A stretch of DNA of 60,594 bases from Lachnospiraceae bacterium (GCA_017484135.1 JAFUTQ010000107.1:1-60594), one strand, 5' to 3'; shown: positions 35,358 to 46,688, numbered from the stretch's first letter. The notes: generated from the letters alone by a model not told the origin. A program made the numbers and translations.

Positions 35358-35641
35358 TTTTGCTCCTCCTGCTTTTGATCCGTTTTTTGGCTTTCTGCGA
35401 CATACTGTTCGTATTGACGTATCAGCTTCGCAATTTCTGCATCATGATTCATGATTTCTTCGGAAACTCTTATATGCTCCGGTATCCGCTTAATTAACTG
35501 AATATGCTTTTTGTTTTTCTTCTTCGGCTTTGCCAGGCTCCTTGTGGTTCCGTTTACCACATACACATATTCCTCATCCTCCCCGATGATCAGATAATAA
35601 TGGTTTTTGTCATGACCAGCCTTTGCCTTTGCCAGATTCAT
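35339..35641 (-). CDS. KOW-domain RNA-binding protein (L14e/L6e/L27e-like)
   Basis: A 100-residue protein between map and infA. The first 55 residues resemble the KOW-type protein found at this locus in many Clostridia ([47 protein letters not shown]), and the rest is a charged helical tail ending in [17 protein letters not shown] ribosome-associated role is assumed from location only. It overlaps map by 4 bp and infA by 19 bp. Confidence 0.8.
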   Translation of the reverse strand: MNLAKAKAGHDKNHYYLIIGEDEEYVYVVNGTTRSLAKPKKKNKKHIQLIKRIPEHIRVSEEIMNHDAEIAKLIRQYEQYVAESQKTDQKQEEQKCQKQM

Positions 35642-36405
35642 GTCTTCTCCTCCTCTGTCAGCGTGAGAATCTCGGGTTCGCCCTTTGTAATCACGATGGT
35701 GTTCTCATAATGTGCAGACAGGGAACCGTCATAGGTACATACCGTCCATTCATCCTCTGCCCACTCCACATCCGGCTCTCCCAGATTGATCATCGGTTCA
35801 ATCGCAAACGTCATGCCGGCCTTTAACCTGGCTCCCCTTCTTCTCTGTCTGAAATTCGGAATCTCCGGCTCCTCGTGCAGATGCGTCCCGATTCCATGTC
35901 CTACCAGATCATATACCACACCGTAGCCAAAGCTTTCCGCATAGTCCCCAATGGCTGCGGATATCTCATAAAGCCTCCTCCCGGCACGGGCAAACTGCAG
36001 CCCCTGAAAAAAGCTTTCCCTTGTTCTCTCTATTAATAAGGAAGCTTCCTTACTGACCTCTCCGATCGCGTGGGTTCTCGCCGCATCCGAGTGATACCCC
36101 TGATAGATCAGTCCCATATCAAGGCTGACAATATCGCCCTCTTTAATATAGCGCTCCTTGCTCGGAATGCCATGTACCACTTCATCATTGACGGATACGC
36201 ACACCGATGCCGGATATCCCATATAATTCAAAAAATTCGGCGTCCCTCCCAGATCACGAATCATCTCATCTCCGATACGGTTGATCTCCCATGTGGTAAT
36301 CCCCGGTCGAAGCTCATGTCCCAGATCCTGATGAACCTTTGCCAGCCGTCTTCCCGCTTCACGCATGAGCGCAATCTCTTCTGCAGATTTAATGGTGATT
36401 GACAT
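35638..36405 (-). CDS. map: Methionine aminopeptidase, type I
   Basis: Removes the initiator methionine from new proteins. The five metal ligands are visible: Asp in SLDMGLIYQGYHSDAART (two Asp), His in GHGIGTHLHEEPEIPNF, and Glu in TFAIEPM and HYENTIV. Length 255 is standard and lacks the N-terminal zinc finger of longer forms. It lies 3 bp after adk in the conserved secY-adk-map order. Confidence 0.97.
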   Translation of the reverse strand: MSITIKSAEEIALMREAGRRLAKVHQDLGHELRPGITTWEINRIGDEMIRDLGGTPNFLNYMGYPASVCVSVNDEVVHGIPSKERYIKEGDIVSLDMGLIYQGYHSDAARTHAIGEVSKEASLLIERTRESFFQGLQFARAGRRLYEISAAIGDYAESFGYGVVYDLVGHGIGTHLHEEPEIPNFRQRRRGARLKAGMTFAIEPMINLGEPDVEWAEDEWTVCTYDGSLSAHYENTIVITKGEPEILTLTEEEKT

Positions 36406-36408
36406 CGT

Positions 36409-37053
36409 CTACTCTCCCAGAATGGAAACGATGGCCTTGAATACCTCTTCCATTGGCTGGGTGCCGTCAACGGTTTTTAAGATGCCCTGTTTTTTATAAT
36501 AATCAATCAATGGCTGTGTCTGCTCATGATAAACAGTCAGCCGCTTCTGTACGGTCTCCGGCTTATCATCATCCCGAAGCACCACTTCACTTCCGCATCT
36601 GTCACAGATTCCCTCTACCTTTGTGGGAATGGACACAATGTGATAGGTCGCACCGCAATTTAAGCAGGCTCTTCTTCCGCTCATCCGGTTTACGATATTC
36701 TCATCCGGGACATCTACATCAATGGCATAATCCATTTTTTCATTGATCTTTGTCAATGCGGCATCCAATGCCTCTGCCTGCGGAATCGTCCGCGGGAAGC
36801 CGTCCAATACAAAGCCGTTTTTACAGTCGTCCTGCTGGATGCGGTCCATCACCAGATCGCAGGTCAGCTCATCGGGAACCAACGCACCCTGATCCATATA
36901 CTGCTTTGCCTTTTTTCCCAGCTCCGTACCGTTTTTGATGTTTGCACGGAAAATATCGCCTGTGGAAATATGCGGAATGGAATACTTATCTGCAATCTGC
37001 TTTGCCTGTGTTCCCTTTCCTGCACCGGGAGCTCCTAACATAATAATTTTCAT
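36409..37053 (-). CDS. adk: Adenylate kinase with zinc LID
   Basis: Interconverts AMP, ADP and ATP. P-loop [12 protein letters not shown] at the N-terminus; LID domain with four cysteines (CLNC...CDRC), the zinc-stabilised Gram-positive form; [13 protein letters not shown] and FVLDGFPRT motifs. Length 214. A hairpin lies in the 91-bp gap after secY. Confidence 0.98.
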   Translation of the reverse strand: MKIIMLGAPGAGKGTQAKQIADKYSIPHISTGDIFRANIKNGTELGKKAKQYMDQGALVPDELTCDLVMDRIQQDDCKNGFVLDGFPRTIPQAEALDAALTKINEKMDYAIDVDVPDENIVNRMSGRRACLNCGATYHIVSIPTKVEGICDRCGSEVVLRDDDKPETVQKRLTVYHEQTQPLIDYYKKQGILKTVDGTQPMEEVFKAIVSILGE

Positions 37054-37104
37054 AGAGAAATCCTCCTTCTTCCTATTATAAATTGTCTACAAAATAACTT
37101 TAGT

Positions 37105-37134
37105 GCACCGTGGGAGATACTTTTGTATCCCCCG
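37105..37134 (-). other. Hairpin between secY and adk
   Basis: On the minus strand GGGGGATAC and GTATCTCCC (about 9 bp, one mismatch) enclose an AAAA loop in the secY-adk gap. There is no T run, so it may be a processing or partial attenuation site rather than a terminator. Confidence 0.5.
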
Positions 37135-37144
37135 GGTACACATG

Positions 37145-38461
37145 TTAGTCATTCAAAAATCCTTTATAATTTCGAACCAGCATCTGTGATTCAATCTGCT
37201 TGATCGTCTCAATGACAACACCCACAACGATGATAATGGAAGTGCCGCCAAAGGATACATTCGCATTGAATACCCCGTTAAAGAAAATGGGAATCAGTGC
37301 GACAATCGCCAATCCGACTGCTCCGATAAACACGATATAGCCCAGAATCTTTGCCAGATAATCGCTGGTTGGCTTACCCGGTCTGATTCCCGGAATAAAA
37401 CCGCCTGAGCGCTTCATATTGTTTGCAATTTCCAACGGATTAAAGGTAATCGATGTATAAAAATATGCAAACGCAATAATTAAAATCAGATAAACAACCA
37501 GACCGATGCTGTAAATCGGCTGATCCGGATCGCACCAGTTAGACTGGGACAATCCCTTTAAGATCTTGCTCCCGATTCCTGTACCATTTCCTTTTCCGAT
37601 CAGAGTCGCGATCACAACCGGAAACTGCATCAGAGACTGAGCAAAAATGACCGGAATCACACCGCCGGTGTTTACCTTCAGCGGAATATGCGTAGACTGC
37701 CCGCCAACCTGCCTTCTTCCCTGAATTTTCTTCGAGTACTGAACCGGAATCCTGCGCTCTGCACCCTGCAGATAAATGACAAATACAACCGTAACCAGTA
37801 TAATTGCCAGAATGATCACAGCCGCAAGCACTGCCTTCGCCGGTGTCTTCCCGGATACAAACTGCTCATACAGCGTTCCGAAGTCATCCGGAATTCTGGA
37901 TATAATGTTAATCACAAGCACAATGGAAATTCCGTTTCCTACACCGTTTTCCGTGATTCGCTCGCCGATCCACATCAGTACGGCAGAGCCGGCTGTCAGA
38001 GTAGCCACAACCTGTATAATCGCCAACACACCGGTGTCCGCCAGATACCCCATTCTGGAAAATCCGACGGCCATTGCAATGGATTCGATCAATGCAAGCG
38101 CTACCGTCACATATCTTGTAATCTCGACAATTTTTTTCCTGCCTTCCTCACCGTCACGCTGCATCTCTTCCAGCTTCGGAATTGCAATCGTCAGCAGCTG
38201 CATGATAATCGAGGATGTAATATAGGGTGTGATGTTTAACGCAAACACAGACATCTGCAGGAACGATCCTCCGGTAATCGCATCAAAGAAATTGAACGCA
38301 TCATTTCCGTTATTTTCAAAAAAATCCTTGAAAACATTCGAATCCACACCGGGAATCGGCAACTGCGAGCCAAGTCGGATCACAATCAGCATACAAAATG
38401 TATAAAATAACCGTTTTCTAATATCTTTGACCTTAAAAGCATTCCGCACTGTGTCAAACAT
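37145..38461 (-). CDS. secY: Preprotein translocase subunit SecY
   Basis: Channel subunit of the Sec translocon, 438 residues with ten hydrophobic segments. The plug/TM2 region (LQMSVFALNITPYITSSIIMQLL) and the cytoplasmic loop before TM6-7 with ERRIPVQYSKKIQGRRQVGGQSTHIPLKVN are diagnostic. Overlaps the rplO stop by 1 bp. Confidence 0.98.
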   Translation of the reverse strand: MFDTVRNAFKVKDIRKRLFYTFCMLIVIRLGSQLPIPGVDSNVFKDFFENNGNDAFNFFDAITGGSFLQMSVFALNITPYITSSIIMQLLTIAIPKLEEMQRDGEEGRKKIVEITRYVTVALALIESIAMAVGFSRMGYLADTGVLAIIQVVATLTAGSAVLMWIGERITENGVGNGISIVLVINIISRIPDDFGTLYEQFVSGKTPAKAVLAAVIILAIILVTVVFVIYLQGAERRIPVQYSKKIQGRRQVGGQSTHIPLKVNTGGVIPVIFAQSLMQFPVVIATLIGKGNGTGIGSKILKGLSQSNWCDPDQPIYSIGLVVYLILIIAFAYFYTSITFNPLEIANNMKRSGGFIPGIRPGKPTSDYLAKILGYIVFIGAVGLAIVALIPIFFNGVFNANVSFGGTSIIIVVGVVIETIKQIESQMLVRNYKGFLND

Positions 38462-38901
38462 CAGATCACCTCAGCTTTTCCACCAAGAGCCTCAATCTTC
38501 TCTTTTGCACCTGCACTGAATGCATTCGCCTGAACCGTGAGCTTCTTAGTCAATGCTCCATCCCCGAGAATCTTCACTCCGTCTCTCGGATTTTTCACAA
38601 TCCCCTTGTCAATCAATGTTTCCACAGATACAACCGTGTCATTTTCAAACACTTCAAGAGCGGAAAGGTTAATTCCGACAATTGTCTTGGAATTGATGCA
38701 CTTAAATCCTCTCTTCGGTATTCTTCTGTATAATGGCATCTGACCGCCTTCGAAGCCCGGTCTCGGTGCTCCCGAACGAGCCTTCTGACCCTTGTGCCCC
38801 TTACCTGCCGTCTTACCGTTTCCTGAACCATGTCCGCGACCGCGTCTGAAGTTATCGCTGTGCTTTGAGCCGGCTGCGGGTTGTAAATTTGATAAGTCCA
38901 T
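38461..38901 (-). CDS. rplO: 50S ribosomal protein uL15
   Basis: uL15, 146 residues: [34 protein letters not shown] is the basic N-terminal extension, with [18 protein letters not shown] following. Lies 25 bp after rpmD. Confidence 0.98.
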   Translation of the reverse strand: MDLSNLQPAAGSKHSDNFRRGRGHGSGNGKTAGKGHKGQKARSGAPRPGFEGGQMPLYRRIPKRGFKCINSKTIVGINLSALEVFENDTVVSVETLIDKGIVKNPRDGVKILGDGALTKKLTVQANAFSAGAKEKIEALGGKAEVI

Positions 38902-38926
38902 TTCGGCACCTCCTTATCTCTGATAC

Positions 38927-39109
38927 TTAAACTTCTTCTACTTTTACTAAATGTCTTACCTGCTGAATCATTCCTCTGACCGCTTTGTTGTCCGGATGCT
39001 CAACAGTCGCTCCAATTTTCTTAAGACCTAATGCCTCTACGGTCTTTCTATTCTTTGGAACAGCTCCAATAGTAGATTTTACAAGTGTGATTTTCAATTT
39101 ATCTGCCAT
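38927..39109 (-). CDS. rpmD: 50S ribosomal protein uL30
   Basis: uL30, 60 residues: LKITLVKSTIGAVPKNRKTVEALGLKKIG and VRGMIQQVRHLVKVEEV. Lies 13 bp after rpsE. Confidence 0.97.
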   Translation of the reverse strand: MADKLKITLVKSTIGAVPKNRKTVEALGLKKIGATVEHPDNKAVRGMIQQVRHLVKVEEV

Positions 39110-39122
39110 TGCACGTTCCTCC

Positions 39123-39632
39123 TTAACCTACTACTTCTTCTACCGATAATCCACGAAGCTTTGCAACCTCTTCCGGGGACTTCAACTGTGCCAGCGCATC
39201 AATTGTGGCAAGCACGACGTTCTGCTTATTGTTGGATCCCAGGGATTTGGTACGGATATTTTTGATTCCTGCCAGTTCGCACACGCTTCGGGCGGGACCG
39301 CCGGCGATGATACCGGTACCTTCCGGTGCCTTCTTCAGCAATACAGAAGCGCCGGTGTGCTTCCCGGAAATATCGTGTGTGATACTGTTATTTTCATCCA
39401 GCTTTACTGTGATGAGCTTTTTCATGGCATCCTCTTTGCCTTTGCGGATCGCTTCCGGAATCTCAGTTGCTTTCCCCAAGCCTGCGCCCACATGACCATT
39501 GCCGTCACCTACAACAACAAGAGCCGTGAAACGCATGTTACGTCCACCTTTTACTACCTTAGTAACACGCTTAATTGATACTACTTTTTCTTCTAATTCC
39601 AACTGCTCAGCATCAATAATTGTACGTTTCAT
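39123..39632 (-). CDS. rpsE: 30S ribosomal protein uS5
   Basis: uS5, involved in decoding fidelity, 169 residues. The double-stranded RNA-binding-like N-terminal domain shows [42 protein letters not shown], and the C-terminal domain [37 protein letters not shown]. Lies 18 bp after rplR. Confidence 0.98.
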   Translation of the reverse strand: MKRTIIDAEQLELEEKVVSIKRVTKVVKGGRNMRFTALVVVGDGNGHVGAGLGKATEIPEAIRKGKEDAMKKLITVKLDENNSITHDISGKHTGASVLLKKAPEGTGIIAGGPARSVCELAGIKNIRTKSLGSNNKQNVVLATIDALAQLKSPEEVAKLRGLSVEEVVG

Positions 39633-39650
39633 GTACTGTTTCCTCCTTCA

Positions 39651-40019
39651 CTAGAACTCTAAACCGGCTTCTCTTGCTGCTTCGGCCAATGCCTTTACCT
39701 TACCTGCATACACAAACCCGCCCCTGTCGAAAACAACTGCTTTCACGCCTTTTTCCAACGCTCTCTTGGCGATTGCGGTGCCAACCTGTGCAGCCGCATC
39801 GGTATTGTTCGTCTTTTCGCAGGCAGCCTTGATTTCCTTGTCCACGGTAGAAGCTGAAACGATGGTATTTCCAACTGTGTCATCAATAATCTGAGCGTAC
39901 ATATGATTATTACTTCTAAACACAGATAAACGAGGTCTCTCTGTTGTTCCAGCCAAATGATACCGCACTCTGCTATGCTTTTTTTCGCGAACTGCTGTTC
40001 TGGATTCTTTGCTAACCAT
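39651..40019 (-). CDS. rplR: 50S ribosomal protein uL18
   Basis: uL18, the 5S rRNA-binding protein, 122 residues: [24 protein letters not shown] and [26 protein letters not shown]. Lies 18 bp after rplF. Confidence 0.98.
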   Translation of the reverse strand: MVSKESRTAVREKKHSRVRYHLAGTTERPRLSVFRSNNHMYAQIIDDTVGNTIVSASTVDKEIKAACEKTNNTDAAAQVGTAIAKRALEKGVKAVVFDRGGFVYAGKVKALAEAAREAGLEF

Positions 40020-40037
40020 TTCTTGTCACTCCTTTAA

Positions 40038-40577
40038 TTATTTCTTACCAGTCTTACCAACTTTACGTCTGATCACTTCATCAGCATACTTGATACCTTT
40101 TCCCTTGTAAGGCTCAGGTCTTCTCTTATCTCTGATTTCAGCTGCATATTGGCCAACCTTCTCTTTATCGATACCCTTTATGATAATCTTATTTCCATCA
40201 ACGGCAGACTCCAGTCCTTCCGGATCCTCAATCTCTACCGGATGAGAATATCCCAGATTCAATGTAAGCTTCTTTCCGGCTTTGGATGCTCTGTAACCTA
40301 CACCGTTTACCTCAAGCTCTTTTGTAAAACCATCGGTAACACCCACCACCATATTGTTGATCAGAGTTCTGGTCAATCCATGTAAGGATTTCATTTTCTT
40401 CAAATCATTCGGTCTTGTAACGATTACCTCAGAACCCTCCACCTTGATTTCCATCTCGGACGGCAGCACTCTGCTTAATGTTCCTTTTGGTCCTTTTACA
40501 GTCACCTGATTATTTTCTGCTAATTCCACAGTCACACCTGCCGGAATCGCGATTGGCATTCTTCCTATTCGTGACAT
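40038..40577 (-). CDS. rplF: 50S ribosomal protein uL6
   Basis: uL6, 179 residues: [15 protein letters not shown] at the N-terminus and the duplicated-domain C-terminus with [30 protein letters not shown]. Lies 44 bp after rpsH. Confidence 0.98.
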   Translation of the reverse strand: MSRIGRMPIAIPAGVTVELAENNQVTVKGPKGTLSRVLPSEMEIKVEGSEVIVTRPNDLKKMKSLHGLTRTLINNMVVGVTDGFTKELEVNGVGYRASKAGKKLTLNLGYSHPVEIEDPEGLESAVDGNKIIIKGIDKEKVGQYAAEIRDKRRPEPYKGKGIKYADEVIRRKVGKTGKK

Positions 40578-40621
40578 GCCCGTACCTCCTAATTCTTTTA
40601 TGAATATATTTTATTTCACGC

Positions 40622-41026
40622 TTACCAGACGAAAGCCAGTACCTCTCCACCAACCTGAAGCTTTCTGGCCTCTTTGTCTGTGACAATCCCCTGATTTGTA
40701 GAAAGGATTGCAATTCCCAGTCCGCCGAGAACCTTCGGAAGATTATCCTTGCCGGCATATACACGAAGACCCGGCTTTGAGATTCTCTTGATCCCCGTAA
40801 TGATCTTCTCATTCTTGTTTGCACCGTATTTTAACGTGATGCGGATTGTACGAACGATCCCATCTTCAATGATGTCATATTTTGCAATGTACCCTTCTCT
40901 TACCAAAATATCTGCAATTGCCACTTTAATTTTGGAAGCAGGAATATCAACGGTATCATGTTTTGCAGTGTTTGCATTACGGATTCTTGTAAGCATATCT
41001 GCAATTGGATCACTTGTCATTGTCAT
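40622..41026 (-). CDS. rpsH: 30S ribosomal protein uS8
   Basis: uS8, a central-domain 16S binder, 134 residues: [17 protein letters not shown] and the C-terminal [31 protein letters not shown]. uS8 is a known autoregulator of spc operons in other bacteria; no clear mimic of its target was looked for in detail here. Confidence 0.98.
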   Translation of the reverse strand: MTMTSDPIADMLTRIRNANTAKHDTVDIPASKIKVAIADILVREGYIAKYDIIEDGIVRTIRITLKYGANKNEKIITGIKRISKPGLRVYAGKDNLPKVLGGLGIAILSTNQGIVTDKEARKLQVGGEVLAFVW

Positions 41027-41062
41027 GATTTGTTTTACCTCCTAAATTTTTCCTCTTACGGC

Positions 41063-41248
41063 CTACCAGCTTGCTTTCTTGACACCCGGAATCTGACCCT
41101 TGTAAGCCAGTTCACGGAAGCAAACTCTGCAGATACCATATTTTCTTAAATATGCATGTGGACGACCACAGATTCTGCAACGATTGTATTCTCTAGAAGA
41201 GAATTTCTGTTTGCGCTGCTGTTTTACCTTCATTGAAGTCTTTGCCAT
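41063..41248 (-). CDS. rpsZ: 30S ribosomal protein uS14, zinc type Z
   Basis: uS14 in its short 61-residue zinc-binding form: [20 protein letters not shown] supplies the four Cys ligands. Lies 19 bp after rplE in the standard spc order. Confidence 0.97.
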   Translation of the reverse strand: MAKTSMKVKQQRKQKFSSREYNRCRICGRPHAYLRKYGICRVCFRELAYKGQIPGVKKASW

Positions 41249-41266
41249 TTGAATTCCCTCCTATCC

Positions 41267-41806
41267 TTATTTTGCGAATGGCATATTGAACAATGTCAAC
41301 AATTCCCGTGCTTCTTCATCCGTCTTGGCCGTGGTAACAAAGATGATATCCATACCCCTTACCTTGTCAACCTTGTCAAACTCGATTTCCGGGAAAATAA
41401 TCTGCTCCTTGATTCCCAGCGCATAGTTGCCCCTTCCGTCAAATGCATTCGGATTTACTCCTCTGAAATCGCGGACACGGGGCAGAGAAAGGTTTACCAG
41501 ACGATCAACAAACTCATACATCTTATCGCCACGCAGGGTAACCTTGCAGCCGATGGGGGTTCCTTCTCTTAACTTAAAATTCGCGATGGAATTCTTTGCT
41601 TTTGTGGACACCGGCTTCTGTCCGGAAATAATCTCCATATCCTTCATCGCGGACTCAAGAATCTTTGCATTCTCTTTCGCTTCTCCAACGCCCATGTTAA
41701 TAACAACCTTTGAAAGCTTTGGCACTTCCATAATGTTTTTATATCCAAATTTTTTGATCATAGCGTCTACGATCTCATTCTTGTACTGATCTTTCAGTCT
41801 GCTCAA
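41267..41806 (-). CDS. rplE: 50S ribosomal protein uL5
   Basis: uL5, a 5S rRNA-binding protein touching P-site tRNA, 179 residues: [42 protein letters not shown] and [22 protein letters not shown]. Lies 24 bp after rplX. Confidence 0.98.
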   Translation of the reverse strand: MSRLKDQYKNEIVDAMIKKFGYKNIMEVPKLSKVVINMGVGEAKENAKILESAMKDMEIISGQKPVSTKAKNSIANFKLREGTPIGCKVTLRGDKMYEFVDRLVNLSLPRVRDFRGVNPNAFDGRGNYALGIKEQIIFPEIEFDKVDKVRGMDIIFVTTAKTDEEARELLTLFNMPFAK

Positions 41807-41830
41807 CTTGCTGCTCCTCCTCTCTCCTGA

Positions 41831-42142
41831 TTAATCGATGATATCTCCGGTAGCCTTTGCATAGCGTACCTTCTTGTCTCCGTCTGTCTTGAACCCGATT
41901 CTTGTAACCTTTCCCTTGTGAAGGTACATAACGTTTGATGCATCAATCGGTCCTTCCTGATGCACGATTCCACCCTGCTGATTTGCCATGCTGGGCTTTA
42001 CATGCTTGGTTACCATATTGATCCCTTCCACAAGTAACGTGTTTTTCTTTCTGTTTACGGCAATGACCTTGCCTTCTTTATCTTTATCTCTGCCGGCAAT
42101 TACCTTCACAGTATCGCCCTTTTTAATCTTCATGCTTGCCAT
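41831..42142 (-). CDS. rplX: 50S ribosomal protein uL24
   Basis: uL24, an assembly initiator with a KOW motif (KIKKGDTVKVIAGRDKDKEGKVIAVNR), 103 residues. The frame opens with a GTG at 42151, but the ATG at 42142 (MASMKIKKGD) is 8 bases after AGGAGG and is the better start. Confidence 0.96.
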   Translation of the reverse strand: MASMKIKKGDTVKVIAGRDKDKEGKVIAVNRKKNTLLVEGINMVTKHVKPSMANQQGGIVHQEGPIDASNVMYLHKGKVTRIGFKTDGDKKVRYAKATGDIID

Positions 42143-42154
42143 TTTGGGCACCTC

Positions 42155-42523
42155 CTACAATACTTCCGGAGCCAGAGAAACAATTTTCATAAACTGTTTA
42201 TCACGAAGCTCTCTTGCTACCGGTCCAAAAATACGGGTTCCTCTCGGTGTCTTGTCTTCTTTTATAATCACAGCAGCATTCTCATCAAATTTGATATAGG
42301 AGCCATCCTTACGACGAGCGCCCTTGACTGTGCGGACAACCACCGCCTTTACCACATCGCCTTTCTTGACAACACCGCCTGGTGTTGCATCTTTGACACT
42401 GGCAGTAATCACATCCCCAATATTTGCATATCTTCTGGTTGAACCGCCCATCACACGGATGCAAAGCAATTCCTTTGCTCCTGTATTGTCGGCAACCTTA
42501 AGTCTGGTTTCCTGTTGTACCAT
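42155..42523 (-). CDS. rplN: 50S ribosomal protein uL14
   Basis: uL14, at the subunit interface, 122 residues: [24 protein letters not shown] and [28 protein letters not shown]. Lies 18 bp after rpsQ. Confidence 0.98.
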   Translation of the reverse strand: MVQQETRLKVADNTGAKELLCIRVMGGSTRRYANIGDVITASVKDATPGGVVKKGDVVKAVVVRTVKGARRKDGSYIKFDENAAVIIKEDKTPRGTRIFGPVARELRDKQFMKIVSLAPEVL

Positions 42524-42541
42524 GCTGGTAGCCTCCTTCTG

Positions 42542-42799
42542 TTATTTTGCTCTTTCCATGATTTCTACAAGTCTCCATCTCTTATCCTTTGAGAGAGGTC
42601 TTGTTTCCATTACTCTGACGGTATCGCCGATCCGGCATTCATTGTTCTCGTCATGAGCTTTCAGCTTATAGGTCTTTTTTACGATTTTATTATATAATTT
42701 ATGTCTTACGTTATCTTTTACCGCAACAACAATTGTCTTATCCATCTTGTCGCTCACAACAACACCAATACGCGTTTTTCTAAGATTTCTTTCTTCCAC
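42542..42799 (-). CDS. rpsQ: 30S ribosomal protein uS17
   Basis: uS17, 85 residues, OB-fold: [45 protein letters not shown] and [22 protein letters not shown]. Lies 44 bp after rpmC. Confidence 0.98.
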   Translation of the reverse strand: MEERNLRKTRIGVVVSDKMDKTIVVAVKDNVRHKLYNKIVKKTYKLKAHDENNECRIGDTVRVMETRPLSKDKRWRLVEIMERAK

Positions 42800-42843
42800 G
42801 ATAGAAGCTCCTTTCCTAAAAATTTCCCTGGGTGTAACCAGTA

Positions 42844-43062
42844 TTACTCAGCAACCTTTTCCTTCTGTGTAATGATGGTCTGAATTCTGGCAATATTCCT
42901 TCTTACCTCTTTGATTCTGCTGGTATTGTCCAACTGGTTTGTGGCATTCTGGAATCTCAAATTGAAAAGCTCTTTTTTTGCCTCAACCAATTGCAATTTT
43001 AAATCTGCAGCAGACTGTGTGTTTAACTCTTCTACATATTTACTAGTTTTCATTTGATTCAC
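42844..43062 (-). CDS. rpmC: 50S ribosomal protein uL29
   Basis: uL29, at the tunnel exit where trigger factor and SRP bind. Helical: [44 protein letters not shown]. The frame begins at 43062; the internal ATG at 43053 ([10 protein letters not shown]) is equally possible. Either start overlaps the 3' end of rplP. Confidence 0.96.
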   Translation of the reverse strand: MNQMKTSKYVEELNTQSAADLKLQLVEAKKELFNLRFQNATNQLDNTSRIKEVRRNIARIQTIITQKEKVAE

Positions 43063-43480
43063 CGCCTTCTAAATCTGCACGCGAAACGACCTTGCACTTA
43101 CATGGTAATTTGTGTGTTGCAAGACGTAATGCCTCTCTTGCGACTTCGTCAGATACGTCTGAAATCTCAAATAATACGCGTCCCGGCTTAACAACTGCTA
43201 CCCAGTACTCCAATGTTCCTTTTCCGGAACCCATACGCGTCTCAGCAGGCTTTGCCGTTACCGGCTTATCCGGGAAAATTTTAATCCACACTCTACCGCC
43301 ACGCTTAATATATCTTGTAATCGCAATACGGGCTGCCTCAATCTGGTTTGACCGGATCCAGCAGGGCTCTAATGCCACAATCCCGTAAGTACCGTTTGTG
43401 ATCCTGTTGCCTCTGGTTGCTTTCCCCGCCATGGATCCGCGGAACTGCTTGCGATGCTTTACTCTCTTTGGCATTAACAT
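43043..43480 (-). CDS. rplP: 50S ribosomal protein uL16
   Basis: uL16, near the A-site tRNA elbow, 145 residues: [23 protein letters not shown] and [17 protein letters not shown]. The start may be either Met1 (43480) or Met3 (43474). Abuts rpsC with a 1-bp overlap at the longer start. Confidence 0.97.
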   Translation of the reverse strand: MLMPKRVKHRKQFRGSMAGKATRGNRITNGTYGIVALEPCWIRSNQIEAARIAITRYIKRGGRVWIKIFPDKPVTAKPAETRMGSGKGTLEYWVAVVKPGRVLFEISDVSDEVAREALRLATHKLPCKCKVVSRADLEGGESNEN

Positions 43481-44136
43481 TATTGAGCTCCTCCTTCCTT
43501 ATCTCCTTTTGTAGGAAGCACTTCTCCTTTATAAATCCATACCTTGACACCGATCTTGCCATAGGTCGTATCTGCCTCGGCAAATCCGTAATCGATATCT
43601 GCTCTTAAGGTCTGCAGCGGAATCGTTCCCTCGGAATAGAACTCGCTGCGGGCCATGTCCGCTCCGCCGAGACGTCCGGAACAGCTTGCCTTGATTCCCT
43701 TTGCTCCCGCTTTCATCGCGCGGCCCATGCAGGACTTCATCGCTCTGCGGAAGGAAACACGGTTCTCCAGCTGCAATGCAATATTCTCAGCTACCAGCTG
43801 TGCATCCTTATCCGGTCTCTTAACCTCCTTGATATCCACAATGAGCTTTTTATCGGTAAGCTTCTGGAGTTCACCCTTGATCCGCTCGATCTCAGCTCCG
43901 CCTTTACCGATGACAACACCCGGCTTTGCGGTGTAGAGGATGACCTTCACACGATCGGATGCGCGCTCAATCTCAATCTTAGAAACACCTGCCGCATATA
44001 ATTTTTCCTTCAGAAATTTTCTGATATTATAATCTTCTACTAAGTAATCAGCGAACTCTGATTCTGCATACCATTTGGAATCCCAATCTGCGATCACGCC
44101 GACTCTTAAGCCATGAGGATTAACCTTCTGTCCCAT
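43480..44136 (-). CDS. rpsC: 30S ribosomal protein uS3
   Basis: uS3, with an mRNA-entry KH domain: [22 protein letters not shown] and [26 protein letters not shown]. The frame is open to 44157, but ATG 44136 follows AGGAGGGCAAAC and gives the family N-terminus; 218 residues. Confidence 0.97.
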   Translation of the reverse strand: MGQKVNPHGLRVGVIADWDSKWYAESEFADYLVEDYNIRKFLKEKLYAAGVSKIEIERASDRVKVILYTAKPGVVIGKGGAEIERIKGELQKLTDKKLIVDIKEVKRPDKDAQLVAENIALQLENRVSFRRAMKSCMGRAMKAGAKGIKASCSGRLGGADMARSEFYSEGTIPLQTLRADIDYGFAEADTTYGKIGVKVWIYKGEVLPTKGDKEGGAQ

Positions 44137-44146
44137 GTTTGCCCTC

Positions 44147-44533
44147 CTATCTTTCATTCAGCACAATTGTTAAGTGGCTCGTTCTCTTTTCAATTCTATA
44201 AGCCCTGCCCTGTGCTCTTGGTCTGATTCTCTTCATTGTGGGTCCTTTGTTTGCGTAGCACTCCTCAACATAAAGGTTTGCTGCATTCAAACCGTTGTTG
44301 TTCTCAGCATTCGCAATGGCCGATTTCAACAGCTTCTCTATCACGCTTGATGCATATCTGGGATTGTAGGTCACAATCGCAAGTGCGGTCTCCACATCCT
44401 TGCCGCGGATCGCATCCAATACGAAACAAGCCTTCTGAACCGACATTCTTGCATAAGACAACTTTGCAGAAGGTCTGGTATCCTTTACTTCATTTCTCTC
44501 TCTCTTAATCTGGGATCTATGTCCTTTTGCCAT
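44147..44533 (-). CDS. rplV: 50S ribosomal protein uL22
   Basis: uL22, lining the exit tunnel, 128 residues: [27 protein letters not shown] and the extended beta-hairpin [32 protein letters not shown]. The ribosome-tunnel hairpin has a normal length. Confidence 0.98.
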   Translation of the reverse strand: MAKGHRSQIKRERNEVKDTRPSAKLSYARMSVQKACFVLDAIRGKDVETALAIVTYNPRYASSVIEKLLKSAIANAENNNGLNAANLYVEECYANKGPTMKRIRPRAQGRAYRIEKRTSHLTIVLNER

Positions 44534-44562
44534 GAATAGAAACCTCCTTTCAAAACTTCTTT

Positions 44563-44844
44563 TTATCTAACGCCTGATTTCTTCTCATCTTTTCCGTGGC
44601 CTCTGTAGGTTCTTGTCGCTACGAACTCACCCAGCTTATGACCAACCATATCTTCCGTAATGTATACCGGAACATGCTTTCTGCCGTCATGAACCGCGAT
44701 TGTATGTCCAACGAAGGATGGAAAAATCGTAGAACGACGTGACCATGTTTTGATAACCGATTTATCGCCGGATGCATTCATAGCGTCTACCTTCTTCAGT
44801 AAGCTCTCATCTGCAAACGGTCCTTTTTTAAGTGATCTTGCCAT
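44563..44844 (-). CDS. rpsS: 30S ribosomal protein uS19
   Basis: uS19 of the head, 93 residues: [23 protein letters not shown] and [40 protein letters not shown]. Lies 18 bp after rplB. Confidence 0.98.
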   Translation of the reverse strand: MARSLKKGPFADESLLKKVDAMNASGDKSVIKTWSRRSTIFPSFVGHTIAVHDGRKHVPVYITEDMVGHKLGEFVATRTYRGHGKDEKKSGVR

Positions 44845-44862
44845 TTTATTTCCTCCTATCTC

Positions 44863-45705
44863 CTATTTAATCGCTCTGCCGTCTCTTCTTCTCACAATCA
44901 GCTTGTTCGAAGCTTTTTTCTTCTTACGCGTCTTAAGTCCAAGAGCAGGCTTACCCCAAGGGGTGCACGGACCCGGACGTCCAACAGGGGCCTTACCTTC
45001 ACCACCACCGTGCGGATGGTCATTCGGGTTCATAACAGAACCGCGGACAGTCGGACGGATACCCATATGACGCTTACGTCCTGCCTTACCGATATTGATC
45101 AGATTGTGATCTCCGTTTCCGATCACGCCTACTGTTGCGCGGCAGTTTAACGGCACCATTCTCATCTCGCCGGACGGAAGTCTGAGTGTCGCATACTTCC
45201 CTTCCTTTGCCATCAGCTGTGCGCTGAGTCCTGCAGAGCGTACCAACTGACCGCCCTTTCCTGCATACAGCTCAATGTTGTGTACCTGAGTACCTACCGG
45301 GATGTTTTCCAGTGGCAGACAATTGCCGACCTTTACCTCAGCCTCCGGTCCGTTCATGATTTCCATACCGTCTGTCAGCCCTTCCGGCGCAAGGATATAG
45401 GCCTTTTCGCCATCTGCATAGCTGATCAGCGCAATGTTTGCGGTACGGTTCGGATCGTACTCAATTCCGACTACCTTTGCCGGAATTCCGTCTTTTCTTC
45501 TCTTAAAATCAATGATTCTGTATTTTCTTCTGTTTCCGCCGCCCTGATGTCTGACGGTGATTTTTCCCTGATTGTTACGACCGGCGTTTTTCTTCAAAGA
45601 AGTGGTCAGGGACTTTTCCGGTGTCGTCTTGGTGATCTCGGAAAAATCAGAGCCGGTCATATTCCTTCTGGAAGGTGTATATGGGTTATATGACTTGATT
45701 CCCAT
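44863..45705 (-). CDS. rplB: 50S ribosomal protein uL2
   Basis: uL2, needed for subunit association and peptidyl transfer, 280 residues: [20 protein letters not shown] and the conserved C-terminal [42 protein letters not shown] with the functional His. Lies 63 bp after rplW. Confidence 0.98.
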   Translation of the reverse strand: MGIKSYNPYTPSRRNMTGSDFSEITKTTPEKSLTTSLKKNAGRNNQGKITVRHQGGGNRRKYRIIDFKRRKDGIPAKVVGIEYDPNRTANIALISYADGEKAYILAPEGLTDGMEIMNGPEAEVKVGNCLPLENIPVGTQVHNIELYAGKGGQLVRSAGLSAQLMAKEGKYATLRLPSGEMRMVPLNCRATVGVIGNGDHNLINIGKAGRKRHMGIRPTVRGSVMNPNDHPHGGGEGKAPVGRPGPCTPWGKPALGLKTRKKKKASNKLIVRRRDGRAIK

Positions 45706-45768
45706 GGTTGTTCTCCTTTCGGTTTTTAAGTTTCATATCACACTTTTCTGTGTTTAGCTGCCTACCTC

Positions 45769-46068
45769 TTAAAGTCCTGCAAAAATTTCGATATCCGCAG
45801 AATCCTCTGTAAGCTGTACGATTGCCTTTTTGGTCTTTGCAGTCTTCCCGACTACCGCACCACGTCTCTTTTTCTTTCCTTCCTGATTCATGGTGTTTAC
45901 CTTCGCAACCTTTGTTCCCTCGAACATTTTCTCTACTGCTTCTTTGATCATGGTCTTGTTTGCTTCCGGATGAACCAAGAAGGTATATTTCTTCTCTGCC
46001 ATAGCAGCCATACTCTTTTCCGTCACTACCGGTTTGAGGATCACATCATAATACTGTACGTTTGCCAT
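45769..46068 (-). CDS. rplW: 50S ribosomal protein uL23
   Basis: uL23, at the tunnel exit, 99 residues: [44 protein letters not shown]. Overlaps rplD by 1 bp. Confidence 0.98.
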   Translation of the reverse strand: MANVQYYDVILKPVVTEKSMAAMAEKKYTFLVHPEANKTMIKEAVEKMFEGTKVAKVNTMNQEGKKKRRGAVVGKTAKTKKAIVQLTEDSADIEIFAGL

Positions 46069-46688
46069 TATGCATACACCTCCTCGATCTTTGCAACTGC
46101 CGCCTTTGTGGCAACAACCTTGTCATATTTCAAAACGTCAAACACATTGATCTCGCTGGTCTGAGTCGTTTTTACGTTTGCGAGATTGGATGCGGATTTG
46201 ATCACATTGAGATCCAGATCGTCCAACACAACCAAAGCCTTTTCCACCTCAAGATTCTTCAAAACCTGTGCGAATTTCTTCGTCTTGATCTCGTCTAACT
46301 TCAGCTCGTCAACAACAATAAACTTGCTGTCGTTTACCTTTGATGTGAGCGCAGACTTCAATGCTGCCCTCTTTTCCTTTTTGTTCAGCTTAAAGGAATA
46401 ATCTCTCGGTACGGGAGCAAATACAACTCCACCGCCCTTCCACTGCGGAGCCCGGATGGATCCCTGTCTTGCGTGACCGGTTCCCTTCTGTCTCCAGGGC
46501 TTTCTACCGCCGCCGGACACCTCAGAACGCGTCTTTGCCTTCTGTGTTCCCTGACGATTGTTTGCAAGCTGCTGCAGGACTGCCAAATGCACCAGATGTT
46601 CGTTGATTTCTACGCCGAACACCGCATCATTCAAATTCAGGCTGTCCACTTCCTTGCCTTCCATATTATAAACAGATACCTTAGCCAT
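46068..46688 (-). CDS. rplD: 50S ribosomal protein uL4
   Basis: uL4, a tunnel-lining protein that autoregulates the S10 operon in E. coli, 206 residues: [68 protein letters not shown] is the canonical loop. Lies 29 bp after rplC. Confidence 0.98.
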   Translation of the reverse strand: MAKVSVYNMEGKEVDSLNLNDAVFGVEINEHLVHLAVLQQLANNRQGTQKAKTRSEVSGGGRKPWRQKGTGHARQGSIRAPQWKGGGVVFAPVPRDYSFKLNKKEKRAALKSALTSKVNDSKFIVVDELKLDEIKTKKFAQVLKNLEVEKALVVLDDLDLNVIKSASNLANVKTTQTSEINVFDVLKYDKVVATKAAVAKIEEVYA